NCBI RefSeq assembly: GCF_000471905.2
Contig: NW_006499364.1
Location: 3,918,405 to 3,982,404 of the forward strand
Direction: 5' to 3'
Origin: Amborella trichopoda
Taxonomy: Eukaryota; Streptophyta; Magnoliopsida; Amborellales; Amborellaceae
DNA: 64,000 bases
The position numbers were made by a program, and so were the translations under genes. The notes under the pieces are model-generated. The model saw nothing but the letters and a program-made list of their open reading frames with translations, was not told where the DNA came from and ran no database searches. Positions 13,101 to 23,751 of the stretch are shown here, one piece after another (the first letter of the stretch is position 1; each line of letters starts with the position of its first letter).

Positions 13101-15320
13101 CATGATTTGAAGGGATCTCCATCCTCGGGGAAGTTTCAAAATATTTTGAAATCTTAAGCCCAATTTTTTTATTTTTGCTTTCTGACAAGTTTCTACCTAA
13201 CAATCACTTGTAGACAATTTTTGTTTTCCGTTTTCATGGTTGTGGTTTTCGTAAGTGGTTGAAAGCTAACAAATCGACTCAAAATCACTCTAGTCGGCTC
13301 GAACCCGGGAGGCTTCGGGTCCCGGATGGTCTCAAAGAGGGGAATTTCCATGATTGAACTAGGCAGTTCTCACTATTGTGGATCTGCCTGTCTCGTCCCA
13401 TTCATGATAGGGACTCAGGTGATTTCTAAATTCAGCTCTTATCTATGGCCTTCCAATCTCATTTTCACACACAGATGTTCGCCAAGCAATCCCATATACG
13501 TATTGTACCATATATAAAGCCTCCCCCAGGCCACTTCCTAAAGAACTGTCCCAACCACTCCCAATCTAGAGAGCTCTAACCATGGGTATCCTTGGCTTCT
13601 GTGCCCGATTCAGCTCAGGCACTCGCTTCCACTCCGCACAACTATGTCCGATGCCCAAAAGGGTTTTAGCTGCTGCCCAAAATGCCACCTGTGGCATCTT
13701 CTTTGGCTAGATAATCAGCAATCATGCCTACAAATGTACCTTAAAGTAACTTAAAGTTGTCAGCAAATGTCAAAATGTTCTCAAATAAAGGGTCAAGTCT
13801 CGACAGTGCCTGAGCATTACAATCCTATTGACATTACATGTTTTCGTCCCCTTCCCCTTCCACTATAAGGAAGCCGCCCCAAGGTTGGATCAGACGTCTT
13901 CAACTCTTCAAGCAGAGCAACTGTCCCGACCATTGTTGAGCAGACAAAGGGTAAGCTGTGTGAATTCCCCCTCTATAGAAAGAACTAATAATGCAGAAGC
14001 AAAAAAATGAAGATTAGAGGGAAGTCATCCCTCTCAAGCTCACCTAGACCTCAAAGATGCCGACCATTAGTTGAGTGTCTAATGGCAAAATGGTCCTCAA
14101 AATTGGAAAGAGGAGAATGTCTTGCACCTACAGTCTACCTCAATCATAAAAATGAAAAAAGTAGTTATCAATTTATTAACACTGTGGTCTCATATTTAGG
14201 GGAAAAAATTAGAAAAAGTAGTTTTGAACTTGTGCATATTTTTTTTTATGTAGGGTGCTGTTTGCTTTGTGTTATTGGAAAGATATATTATTTAAATATT
14301 GGTATTTTCTCATATTTATTTCTACACAATCAAGGAAAGCATACATGTCTATTATTCCTACTAATTTTCAGTGTTACTGCAACATTTAATCTTTTGTTGT
14401 GTTACATGCCGATATGTGTTGACACTTTGAGGACATATTATTAATTAGAAAACGACAAAAAAAATGTATTGGCATGTATTGACACTTAAGCACACTTGTC
14501 TAGACAGAAACTATAAAAAATTGTGGACGGGCTCATTTCAAGGTTTGAACTCAGGCTATTTTGGTGTACCATCATCTACTACCTCCCAATCCACTGATTA
14601 TGCTCTATAGAAAGCAAAATGATAATATATATGCTAAAATGATATTATGTTGTATAGTTTTATTGATAATTAATAATTGAACAGACACATCTAGTTGTAT
14701 CGGCATTTTAGATTGAAGTACCAAATGCCTTTGACACTTGTAGACATTGATATGAGTGTCAGTGTCCATATATCCACCTGTAACATCAAGAATTATAAAT
14801 TCTTTTAGTAGATTTATTCGGAATAAAAGGCTTGATGTATTGACTATGTGAATTTTCACTCACTGAAGAGAGTTCTAGGATTAGAGACCAATTTCAAGCA
14901 CAAGCACCATACTATCCCCAAACATTTGATGGGTTTTCGTCATTTATGCATGTTAGTTCTGAAACACAAAATTTTTGCAGTGATGGAAATTGTACCTGGG
15001 ACTCATCTATTCTTTCCATTCTCCTGACATTTTGTGTCATCATTTAGTAATAATAACTAATGGTGCTTCCTTAATCGATCTAAAGAAATGCTTACTTATT
15101 GGCATCCCTAATGGTGCAACAGGTGAAAGCAGTGGTGGAAGAGGGGAGAGAGGTAGATGTGGTTGACAGAGAACTGGTAAATGTTTCCATCGAGGAGATT
15201 AAAAGTGTTTTCGGTATTGTTATCAAGTGTTTGGATCAAGACCCCTCCAAAAGACCAACCATGGGTGAGGTTGTCAAGAACCTTGAACAGGGAAAATTAG
15301 TTTTAGAGGTCTGTACTTAA
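4192..15320 (+). CDS. Receptor-like serine/threonine kinase, At1g78530-like (five exons)
   Basis: The exons 4192-4327, 4449-4787, 4917-5171, 5306-5439 and 15123-15320 join in frame to a 353-residue protein, about the length of At1g78530 (FEI/LRR-RLK related but without an LRR ectodomain). All introns are GT-AG. A single membrane segment lies at residues 7-31. The kinase domain has a glycine loop at 79-86, VAIK-type lysine K100, HRD at 196-198 (an RD kinase), DFG at 216-218, APE at 242-244 and a GDVYSYG segment at 255-261. It probably acts at a membrane as a signalling kinase by phosphorylating Ser/Thr. Odd points are Ala84 where the third loop glycine is usual, Cys145 in [10 protein letters not shown] where kin have Tyr, and Cys233 in the activation loop. 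The start is chosen because MANP.. leads directly into the membrane segment. The last exon is 9.7 kb away but restores subdomains X-XI and a natural stop. Confidence 0.88.
5473..7258. other. Intron sequence without recognisable features
   Basis: This is AT-rich sequence inside the long intron. The longest open frames (64 codons at 6259 and 77 codons at 7010) have no recognisable domain or repeat structure. I see no transposon ends here. Confidence 0.5.
7259..8425. repeat. Pyrimidine-rich, low-complexity segment in intron
   Basis: Two blocks, about 7370-7530 and 8090-8410, are dominated by C and T with repeated ccctcc/ctccctac units. The region between (7560-7990) has a short open frame in each direction, but nothing matches a family I know. 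GC content is higher than in the surrounding intron, so this may be an old inserted fragment. No ends were identified. Confidence 0.4.
8754..10552. mobile_element. Non-autonomous hAT-like element, 1.8 kb, with 8-bp target duplication
   Basis: The left end reads caatgttttaaaaaacgg. The right end, as reverse complement, reads cagtgtttaaaaaattga, giving imperfect terminal inverted repeats. The element is flanked on both sides by the perfect 8-bp direct repeat catagaag (8746-8753 and 10553-10560), the duplication length of the hAT superfamily. It holds no transposase frame and carries a nested MITE. It lies inside intron 4 of the kinase gene. Confidence 0.8.
9335..9745. repeat. MITE-like repeat, copy 2, nested in the hAT-like element
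   Basis: The ends are inverted. On the left, tataaggtttcaaccttaa is followed by a segment with ggcacacct. On the right, ttaaggttgcaactttata is preceded by gtgcatcttta. The core tcgagatgatcaatt and the neighbouring tttttcatatccata are the reverse complement of the core in the copies at 2395 and 25657. Being inside 8754-10552, it inserted later than that element or arrived with it. Confidence 0.5.
10905..10942. repeat. AC microsatellite and C-rich tract at gap edge
   Basis: About eight AC units are followed by C-rich sequence running directly into the N run. Such tracts often stop short-read or Sanger assembly. Confidence 0.8.
10943..11594. other. Assembly gap (652 N)
   Basis: This is a run of N. 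Nothing can be said about its content. It lies within intron 4 of the kinase, so it does not interrupt coding sequence. Confidence 0.99.
11595..15060. other. Remainder of intron 4, no recognisable gene
   Basis: This is AT-rich sequence. Frames up to 145 codons occur (14007-14444), but they are low complexity with no recognisable domain. A GC-richer patch at 12780-13100 repeats the phrase catcaaagaggt. No terminal repeats or target duplications were found. Confidence 0.45.
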
Positions 15321-15504
15321 ATTTCTATTCTTTCATGTAGGTGGTGATCATTTAGAAGGATTGAAGACCCAGCAGAATGAATAGTGATCACCAGATCCTC
15401 ATGTTTGTCCTGGAAATATAGCGTTTGAAAGAGGATAATAGGCAATTTCATTGTTAATGTACTTATCTTTAAACGAAAATTCTATAACATTAAGTTATTG
15501 AACA

Positions 15505-15510
15505 AATAAA
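15505..15510 (+). terminator. Candidate polyadenylation signal AATAAA of the kinase gene
   Basis: AATAAA occurs 185 bases after the stop codon at 15318-15320 and about 300 bases before the Copia insertion. It is the only clean AATAAA between the stop and the retrotransposon. Plant signals are degenerate, so this is a candidate only. Confidence 0.4.
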
Positions 15511-15810
15511 GTTAAAGGGAAGAAGCTTTTTTAAAAAGTTTTTTGAAAAAAAGATAAAATACCGATTTTTATCGGTTCCATTAAAAACCGTGTTTTTTTT
15601 TATCTTTTGAAAAACTCGGAGTTCATTGTGTTTTAAACAGAGACTTGCTAGGTCACAGTCACTCTTGTACCATCAGATTTTAAATCGGGTAAGTGTGCTA
15701 TTGACTACATTCAAAAGTTAAAAAAAAAAAAAAAAGAGAATCTCAAATTTCATGATACATCTTAAAGCCATCCAATTTAACATCTAATAGCTGAGTGGTT
15801 TTAATGTTAG

Positions 15811-16396
15811 TGTTGGAAAAAATACGGTCCAACGGTCGAAGCGGAAGCAAAATAAAATAATCAGAAATCGGGTATCATACTTGAGTGCTCGCTCAACAAT
15901 TTTGGTGAACAAATGTGGAGAGGAATGATCAACTCACGTAGACATGGTTGACAACTACTAGAGTTGTTGAAATCAATTCTACACTGCAAATCTTGAACGA
16001 AGTGGAAACTCACGAACACTCCAACAGATGCAATCGGAGCAGTTCAAACTCGTTTCTCAAGCACAACTCTTTATCACTCAGGGTCTGATCTTTACTTAAA
16101 TCTCAAATAGGAAGGGGATTGTATTCTCTCTCATACTCTTTCTCTATCTCTTAAGGAGAGTTCTCATACCAGTCACACATTTCTTATGTGTGTTGTAGTG
16201 TATATGGAGATCTCCACCCTTTCCTCTTTTATAATGAGAGAAAATGCCTTTTCATGAAGAGGTGTAATCTCATGAAGATGTGTAACCCCCTCATGAAGAG
16301 GTGTAACATTTTCCCTCTCTTCAAGCTGTAAGTCAAACATGAAGTGAGGTCCACTTGGGTGTTCCCTCACACTAGGGATGTATCATCATGTTTACA
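15811..16396 (-). repeat. Copia 3' LTR
   Basis: On the plus strand it starts tgttggaaaaaatacgg and ends ..tgtttaca, parallel to the right LTR. It contains three copies of catgaagaggtgtaa-type units (16253-16307) and the TATA-like tttataat (16228-16235). Confidence 0.9.
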
Positions 16397-16411
16397 TCTC
16401 CCACTCATCCC
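16397..16411 (-). other. Copia polypurine tract
   Basis: On the minus strand, gggatgagtgggaga abuts the 3' LTR. Its position and purine content fit the plus-strand primer of an LTR retrotransposon. Confidence 0.65.
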
Positions 16412-17469
16412 GTATGTGGGGGGGGGGGTTATAGGCTCAAATAAGAGTTGTCGTTTATTATCGCATCATGAGTATTCTTTCATACAAAAGGAAAAATGCG
16501 GTGTGCGACTTACTGGAGCGAATATTATGTTAGAGAGAACCATACCAAGTTTTCAACCAATTGGTACGGACCACTTCATGTCTCCAATACCTGCAAAACA
16601 AAAACTGCTCCACTTGCCCTAGACCCGATTTGACCACATAGGACTAAGTTCTCAACTAATCCCTCATGAGCCCAGCTCAAAAGATTATTTAGCCTATTTG
16701 TACACAATCACTGTTAATGCATGCGTAATGTGTATTGTTTTCTTGTGGTACTAAAACAGAGTGTGATATCAAATGGTCTTCCCTTACAACATACATTATT
16801 CTACTCTGACCCCGACCATTGTCTCACTAATGTCCCAGATGAATCTCATACTTGACCCTAAGGAGTACATGCTAAAATGAATGATCGAAATAAAGTTTCA
16901 TAATGCAGTCTAAAGTCCATAAGGTCATCACGGGTCACCTACTTATTAGCCTTGCACAATGGCAAAAAGGAACATGATCTTCTTTTTCTATGAGAGTAGG
17001 TGTTTTGGTCACTTATATAACATATGTGGTATGAATCACAAGTCATGGTGGATCACATCAAATGTGTGCCGAAATCAACATTACGCAGGTTATAGTCTTT
17101 TCACAGCTATGCAACTGGTCACCACCTAACGCCCCACAGTCATATCCATGTGTCAACTTGAACATCCTTGGCTACTTACAGGCTACATGATCTTCGGGAT
17201 GTCAATTTGAACTGATCATGTCAATTCCCTTATAGAATCTCATTTCAAACCGTTGGTTGAGGCGATAAATACACCACGTGTATATCTCAGCCTCCAATAT
17301 CCAAGAAATTGAGGGTAGCTCATGCGAGTAGTGAGCTTTGGCCTGCCGACAAATTAAATGATAATCTCTGCTGTGTGTGAATTAAAGTGCACAAACAATC
17401 CATCATAACACAAAATAACATCCATATTTCTTATAATAGTGTACCAAGATTCTCTAAACTTATAAGATC

Positions 17470-18690
17470 CTGAGGTACATAGATCTTACATGAGTCTGAT
17501 GTGCAGCCTTGACGATTGCCTTAGTCAAGGGATCCACCACCATTTCAGTTGTAGTAATATGAGTTAACACCACCTGTTTATGTGTAATAATGTCTCGAAT
17601 ATAGTGATATCTAACATCAATATGTTTTGACTTTCCATGGTACTTTAGGTCTTTTACGCTATATTATAACAAAATACAGTGACAGGCTCATTACCAGTCG
17701 CGACAATACCCAAGTTCTTTAAGAATCTTCTCAACCATACAGCTTCTTGTATTGCTCTACTACAAACAATGTATTCAAACTCCATACTGGAGAGAGACAC
17801 ATGATTGCTTCTTGCAAGAAGACATAACCTCCTAGAGACTGCAGCGCCTCTTAGAAAACTCATGACTGTTACACCATGAAACTGCACTGCCTCCTAGCAA
17901 GAAGACATAACCTGAAGTCGATTTATGCTCATCTAGGTCTATTGCCCAATCAACGTCACCGTATTCTTGTAACCTCAAATCGGTTCATTGAAAACATAAC
18001 ATCTGATTTGAGGTTCTTCGAAGGTATTGAAAAGTCATCTTCACTGCTTGCTAATGACCTTGTCCTGAGTTACTCTGGTATCGGCTAACAAGACCACTGC
18101 ATAGGCAATATCTAGAAGCGTGCAGAGCATCACGTACATCAAACTACCAACTGTACTTGCATATGGAACACGAGATATTTTGCTCCTCTCAGTTTCTATC
18201 TGCGAATACATGTCAAGACTTATAATATGCCCTTTCTTAATTGGAGTATCTATGGGTTTCGAGTCTTGTATACAGAATCGCTCAAGAATCATTTAGATAT
18301 ATGTTTCTTGTGACATAGTAAGAAACCTTTGAGAGCGATTTCAATGTATCTTAACACCGAGCATGCTAGAGACATAATGGTCTTCTTGAAGCATTTCAAA
18401 ACCATAAGTTATTATAGCCCTATGAAATTTGATATACCACTGTCTTGATGATTGTTTGAGACCATATATAGACTTCTTGAGCTTGCACACTTTGTGCTCA
18501 AGGCCAGGGGCTACAAAACCTTTAGGTTGCTCCATATAATATCTTCCATCAAGTCACCATTTAGAAAAGTAGTCTTTACATCCATTTAGAAGACTTCCAG
18601 GTCTATATGTGTGACGATTGCTGGGATTAGATGAATCGAGGTCATTCTCACTATCGGGGAGAATGTCTCATCGTAGTCTACTCTCTCAAC
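17470..18690 (-). pseudogene. Copia reverse transcriptase and RNase H, disrupted
   Basis: The order is VDYDETFSPIV, MDVKTTFLNGDL, KLKKSIYGLKQ, then a jump to LGVKIH, VPYASTVGSLMY, an RNase H tail with IQEAVWLRRFLKNLGI, and a terminal YHGKSKHID segment. The catalytic YVDD block, which family members carry between EDHYV and LGVKIH, is missing near 18365. The gap is about 45-50 residues compared with usual Copia proteins. There is also an in-frame stop before MDVKTTF and several frame changes. The enzyme cannot be functional. Confidence 0.85.
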
Positions 18691-18983
18691 TTGGGTTAAC
18701 CCTTTTGCCACTAAACGGGCTTTATACTTATCTATAGTTCCATCTGCCTTCCTCTTGATTTTCAAGACCCAATTGATCTTCTATTAGGCGGCAGATCCAC
18801 AAGTTCTTAGACTTGATTAAGCTCTATAGAACTATGCTCATCTTTCATAGCAGACATCCACTAGTCCACAACAAGAGAATTCAAGGCCTCTTGGAATGAG
18901 CTAGGCTCATCAGCATCAACTAAAATGCACGTGAGACTTTCTACTTCGAAGTGTCTACGATGAACTTTCCCACGTTGACTTTT

Positions 18984-20521
18984 TCAAAGTTCAACCCCCG
19001 ATTCACTCTCAATAGGTGTCTCTAGCATGCTCGGTGACTCAATATTGGTCATATGTTCATTCTCAACCAATTGTTCACTCCCACTATCATTGACAATCAT
19101 GGGAAAACTTCCACTATTATCCTCAAGTGAAGGAACTATCTCAGCGTCTGTATGAGATTCAGGCTCTTCATAAAGCTCTTCAAACATACGAGACCGCTTC
19201 CTGTTTGGGAATTTTGTCTCTATAAAATCTACATCGCGAGATTTTATTACTTTCATCTCACCACCATCATGTTCTTGACAGAACACATATCCCTTCGAGT
19301 GCTCAAAATATCTGATAAAAATGCATTTGAGAGACCGTCTGTCTAGTTTCTCTATCAATTGAGAGGGGATGTGAACATGTGCAACTGACCCCCAAGGATG
19401 TAAATGAAAAAGATCGGGCTTTCTACTTGTCCATAACTCATAAGGGGTATTGGGAACGGATTTTGATGGCACTCTGTTTAAGATATATATCGCAGAGAGG
19501 AGTGCATCTCCCCAAAATGATATTGGGAGGTTAATGTGAGCCATCATAGACATCATCATGTCCAACAGAGTACGATTCCTTCTTTCTGTAACACCATTTT
19601 GTTGCGGAGTGTAGGACATCGTCTCTTGTCTTCGAATTCCCTTATTCTCACAAAGCTTCTTAAATTGATCAGATAAGTATTCTCGCCCACGATCAGTACA
19701 AAGAACCTTAATTCTTCTATTCAACTGATTTTCAACCTCTAGCATAAGACGGCGAAAGCAATCTATTGCTTGCGATTTAAGCGAGATTAGGTATATATAT
19801 CCATAGCGAGAGTAATCATCGATAAATGTGATAAAATAACGGGAACCGTCACGGGCCATCTCATTAAATAGACCACAAATGTCATAATGTATTATGTCTA
19901 GAAGACCGATTGTTCTTTTTGCTTTAGGAAATGGCTTTCTAGTTGAGTTTTCAGTTATGCATGATTCACAGATAGGTAGGTCTATTTTGGATAAGGCAAC
20001 AATCTTTCTTTGGCTAACCGGATCATCCTATCTTTTCCTATAGGAGCAAGCCTAGCATGCCACATTATGGAGTTGTATGTAATAGAATAGGTAGAAAAGG
20101 ATGACGATGTCATATAGGTAGAAGAAAAGGAAATATTAATATCATTATTATCCAAAATAAATAAGTCATTAAAAATCTGACCATAACAGTAAAAACCATC
20201 TGAAAATGTAAAAGTAACATAATTAAGCATGAAACTTATTAAGCAACCGTCTCTAACTAGACATAAAATTGAAAGCAAACTTTTTCTCATTCCGGGAGCA
20301 TAGAGGACGTCACGGAGAAGAAGGGGTCCGTCAACTTTGGAATCGAGTTGGTAAGTTCCAACCCTTAGCACATCTTCTGATGCGCAATTCCCCATGAAAA
20401 TCTTCTGACTTCCAACCGATAAAGTTTGGAGCTCAACGAACCCTTCTCGATCCCTTGCTATATGTCTTGTCGCTCTTGAATCCACAATCCACTCAGTAAA
20501 TTGTGAATAAGCAACAAGCAC
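18984..20521 (-). pseudogene. Copia protease, GAG-pre-integrase and integrase core
   Basis: The protease part has WIVDSRATRHI, where the catalytic D-S-G is D-S-R. A MWHARL zinc-binding segment leads into integrase, but stops near 19980 split the frame. The integrase core is largely open (19859-18984), with [20 protein letters not shown], and [14 protein letters not shown] carrying the last acidic residue. A tail with PYELW and [10 protein letters not shown] follows. The core motifs are clear. The protease substitution and stops indicate decay. Confidence 0.88.
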
Positions 20522-20569
20522 CCGAATGCAAACATTTACATAGCCAGGGAAATTAGTTCATACCTTTTT

Positions 20570-21300
20570 AGGTTCGGGACATTCACGTGCATAATGACCC
20601 TTCTTCTCGCAATTGTTGCAAGTTATTTCAGATTTGTCTTTTGTGCGTCTCCCGCGTTTATGCTTGGCCTTTTCCTTTTCCTCAGTCTCTTTCTTAGGTT
20701 GCTCCTTCCAGCTCCAGAAAATGAGCTGAACTTAGCCTCTATCTCAAGGAAATGAGAAAGTTGGGAAAAAGTTGTTACAGCTTCATTATGCAGCATCAAT
20801 GACTTTATGTTTTTCCAAGATTCTGGAAGAGACCTAAGCAATCCGAGCATCTGTTGCTCGTGACTGAGTTTGTTTTCAGCTGCCTCTAGGTCATGTATCA
20901 TTTGAGACATTTTTTGGACATGGTCCGCCATCGACACATTTGGAGGCATTGTGTATGTCTCAAAAGCCATAGATAAGGCTCGTACCAAGCAGCAGAAGTG
21001 TCAGCATACTTCTGCTGAAGCACATCCCACATAGCCTTTGCCGTGGTGAATCCCCCGAATTTACGAATGAGATCATCAACCATAGCACTTAGCAAAGTAA
21101 AGAGAGCGCTACGGTCAGCATTGTCCCATGCCTCATTCAAGTTATTCGGCGGCACCTTGTTCTAGTTTTTGATTAATGGTAGTTAGGTGTTCCAGTGTAC
21201 ATTGCTCATTTAGAAGGTATTGTATTTTTCTATGCTACATAGGAAAATTGCTCCCATTCAACTTTTTACCTTTAGTGAGATCCGCAATCACATTTTTAGA
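20570..21300 (-). pseudogene. Copia gag with CCHC zinc knuckle, frameshifted
   Basis: A segment LNGSNFPM, with a stop where Trp is usual, opens the gag region. MWDVLQQKYADTSA follows, and after a frame change LLRSLPESWKNI. The knuckle CNNCEKKGHYAREC (CX2CX4HX4C) lies at 20579-20620 after another frame change. Order and motifs match Copia gag nucleocapsid proteins, which package element RNA. At least two frameshifts and one stop are present. Confidence 0.85.
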
Positions 21301-21871
21301 AGCCTTTCTAAGTTAAAACAATATTGCACCAATTAATATGGATGTCATATTGTTTGTTTGATACATGATGGTACTTATATTAACATTTTTACGCTTGCTA
21401 ATTGTCTTGCTACTTGAAAAACTTGACCTTTCAAAGTCTTGATATGAAAATTTCGTGTAGCCACATTGAACTGTTGCTTGTAATCAATACCAAGTTTATT
21501 TCTTGGATCTAGTATCTCAAATACCTCACAATTTGCAAGCGATACATCTTTTTAGATGCACTCCCACAAAAAAAAAATGCCCTTTTTATGCAGCCTTGAC
21601 ATACCAAAAAAAAGAGTAAAGCCCACCATGCACAGCTTAGCATATGAGGCATATCAAGATTAGTTAGCTATGATCCTCATAGTCTAGGATACCTCAACTT
21701 GTATAACCCATGCATAAGGCCAATACGAATATGAAGATTGCATAATGCACATGCTTATGGTTTTAATATAACCATTATGTGCATTTTGCAACATCATAGG
21801 CTAACCATAGGCAAGCCTTCACAAGGCGGGAATGGTTATGCGAGCACAATCGGGAACCCGGCTTCACGATG

Positions 21872-21883
21872 GCTCTGATACCA
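21872..21883 (-). other. Copia primer binding site (initiator Met tRNA type)
   Basis: TGGTATCAGAGC on the minus strand lies one base inside the 5' LTR. It is the standard plant Copia primer site, complementary to the 3' end of initiator methionine tRNA. Confidence 0.92.
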
Positions 21884-21884
21884 T

Positions 21885-22485
21885 TGTTGGAAAAAATACG
21901 ATCCAATGACCGAAGCGGAAGCAAAATAAAATAACCAAAAATCGGGTATCATACCTGAGTGCTCGCACAACAATTTTGACGAACAAATGTGGCGAGGAAT
22001 GATCAACTCAAGTAGGCACGTTCGATAACTACTACAGTTGCCAAATCAATTCCACACCGTAAATCCCGAACAAGGTGGAAACTCGGGAACATTCTAACAA
22101 ATACGATAGGAGCAGTCCAAACTCGACTCTCATGCACAACTCTTTATCACTCAGGGCCGGATCTCTACTTAGATCTCAAATGTGAGAAGGATTGTATTAT
22201 CTCTCTTGCTTTTTCTCTATCTCTCAAGGAGAGCTCTCACACCTTTCTTGTGTGTGTTGTAGTGTATATGGAGACCTCCACCCCTCCCCCGTTTATAATG
22301 AGAGAAAGTGTCATTTCATGAAGAGGTGTAACCTCATGAAAAGGTGTAACACCTTCATGAAGAGGTGTAACTCCATGAAGAGGTGTAAACTTTCCCCACA
22401 TCCCTTTATGTTGTAAGTGAAACATGAAAGGATTATGGTCCACTTGGGTGTTCCCTCACTCTAGAGATGCACCCTCAGGTCTACA
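21885..22485 (-). repeat. Copia 5' LTR (promoter LTR)
   Basis: It runs from tgttgg at 21885 to ..tctaca at 22485, followed by GTTAG. A TATA-like box (minus strand attataaa, 22292-22299) marks the likely promoter, with an array of 16-bp units just upstream of it. Confidence 0.9.
22317..22389 (-). promoter_or_regulatory. Four 16-bp repeats upstream of the Copia LTR TATA box
   Basis: Units of catgaagaggtgtaac start at 22317, 22335, 22356 and 22374. They begin about 18 bases upstream of the TATA-like box in the direction of transcription, that is, in U3. The other LTR has three units (16253, 16271, 16292). Tandem U3 units in plant retrotransposons often act as enhancers. A role here is inferred. 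Confidence 0.6.
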
Positions 22486-22511
22486 GTTAGCATAGTATGT
22501 AATCCATAAAA

Positions 22512-22592
22512 GTTATCTCATTAGGACTTGGCACTTGGGTTATCTTATTAGGACCTGGCACCTTGGTTATCTTATTAGAACCTCAGCACCAA
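22512..22592 (+). repeat. 27-bp tandem repeat, three copies
   Basis: Units of gttatcttattaggacctgg plus seven more bases start at 22512, 22539 and 22566. They lie right of the Copia target duplication. Confidence 0.75.
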
Positions 22593-22670
22593 AGCATGAG
22601 CAGGTTGAAGCTTCTTACCCTTCATTTGAAGCACGATGCCTTAATCAATGGAAAAGCATTCTGTGCTTTT

Positions 22671-22770
22671 AAACTGTTTCCCAGCACATCTCCAACAACT
22701 CCATCTCATCAAGAACGCTTTCAAACTGTTTCCAGCACATCTCCAACAACTCCATCTCATCATGGACGGT
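22671..22770 (+). repeat. 52-bp tandem duplication
   Basis: aaactgtttcc followed by cagcacatctccaacaactc occurs at 22671 and again at 22723 with few changes. There is no coding significance that I can support. Confidence 0.7.
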
Positions 22771-23080
22771 TGGGGAGGCCGTTTTCCACTCCAAGTCAAA
22801 CAAGCTCATTAATTATTTATTAAGAAAAATTACATAAATATCCATTATTATTAAAATACCAAATAATTTTTGTTATTATTGGAATGTACATTTTTTTTCA
22901 TTTCATAGCGAATATTTTTTAAAAAGATCATTTTACCTTGTTTCGGTTATTGAACAACCAAAATGGCTAGAAATTTGGTTATTCAAAAACCAAAATGTGT
23001 CCCATTTCGGTTCTTGAAAAACCGAAAATGGTCCCGACAGTTTAAAAACTTCTGTTCTCTTCTCTTCGTCCTATGCTCTG

Positions 23081-23340
23081 TGTATGTGATTCTCAAAACT
23101 ACTCCTCCGTATGCCTCAAAAAAACAGTCTCTCACAAAAGACCTTGCTCACCACATTGGACTCTGCTTCTCTGAACAAAGAGAATTAGGCAACCCCAACG
23201 CCTTGGACAGTGTATGTGATTCTCAAAACTACTCAGTGTGTCTCAAAAAAACAGTCTCTCACAAAAGACCTTGCTCACTGCATTGGACTCTACTTCTCTG
23301 AACAAAGAGAATCAAGCAACCCCAACGCCTTGGATAGAGA
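23081..23340 (+). repeat. 130-bp tandem duplication inside the Mutator-like element
   Basis: The block beginning tgtatgtgattctcaaaact occurs at 23081 and 23211. The copies stay close through caaccccaacgccttgga. The first copy overlaps the inner part of the left terminal repeat, whose partner lies near 23790. Confidence 0.8.
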
Positions 23341-23751
23341 AGTTTTAGATGACTTAACTCAATATTTGTTTGGTGATTCTCAACTATCTTTGGTCTTAGA
23401 CGAAAATCCCTAATGGTTAGGGTTTGCTTTCTTTGTTGCCTCTTACAAAAGGATGGTAATTCCAATTTTCAATTTCCACAATCAAACTCTGAAGATGAAT
23501 TTAGGGTTGACGGGAAAGTGAATGATGAGTCCGAAGAAGGTTGAGCCATAACCCTAACCCTAGATGATAAGTGCTCATTGGGTCTTTTGCCTGGTGAGGC
23601 CCAAAATACAGATATTTCCTTTCACAAACAACCAGGCACTATGTCGAGGAAAGAGTCTTTCGCAGACTTACTGCTTCATATCCCTCAAATTGCTTCACAC
23701 CTGAAGATTCTGTTTGGTTTGCAAGAAGCTACAGGTGGTCGAAACAAATGA
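23284..23751 (+). pseudogene. Possible captured coding fragment, unidentified
   Basis: A frame reading ALDREVLDDLTQYLFGDSQ ends at 23413. A second open segment, with SFADLLLHIPQIASHLKI, lies at 23641-23751. Both are inside the Mutator-like element and are not low complexity. Mutator-like elements often carry host gene pieces (Pack-MULEs). I do not recognise the source gene, and the segments do not join in one frame. Confidence 0.3.

Larger units (their letters stand above)
5440..15122 (+). other. 9.7-kb intron 4 of the kinase gene
   Basis: The donor is gtaaac directly after Trp288, and the acceptor is caacag before GTGAAAGCAGTG. The intron is phase 0. It contains a hAT-like element (8754-10552), a nested MITE, pyrimidine-rich tracts and an assembly gap of 652 N. 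The other three coding introns are 121-134 bp, so this one is roughly 75 times longer. Frame and subdomain order continue across it, which supports real splicing and argues against a broken gene. Confidence 0.8.
15811..22485 (-). mobile_element. Ty1/Copia LTR retrotransposon, full length but inactive
   Basis: Two LTRs of about 590-600 bp bound a 5.5 kb interior. A perfect 5-bp target duplication GTTAG flanks it (15806-15810 and 22486-22490). The transcription sense is minus: gag, protease, integrase, reverse transcriptase and RNase H follow in Copia order from right to left. The LTRs begin TG and end CA and differ at many positions (by eye roughly one in six in the first 300 bases), so the insertion is old. 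Frameshifts, stops and a reverse transcriptase deletion make it inactive. It sits 490 bp after the kinase stop codon, in the opposite sense. Confidence 0.93.

Noticed and set aside
15123..15320. Exon 5 as an isolated kinase pseudogene fragment
   Set aside because: It follows a good acceptor, starts in the right phase, continues exactly after Trp288 and ends at the expected length with a stop. It is better explained as the last exon of the gene at 4192.
22317..22389. CRISPR-like short repeats
   Set aside because: The 16-bp units have 2-5 base spacers and lie within a plant LTR. There are no unique spacers and no cas genes.
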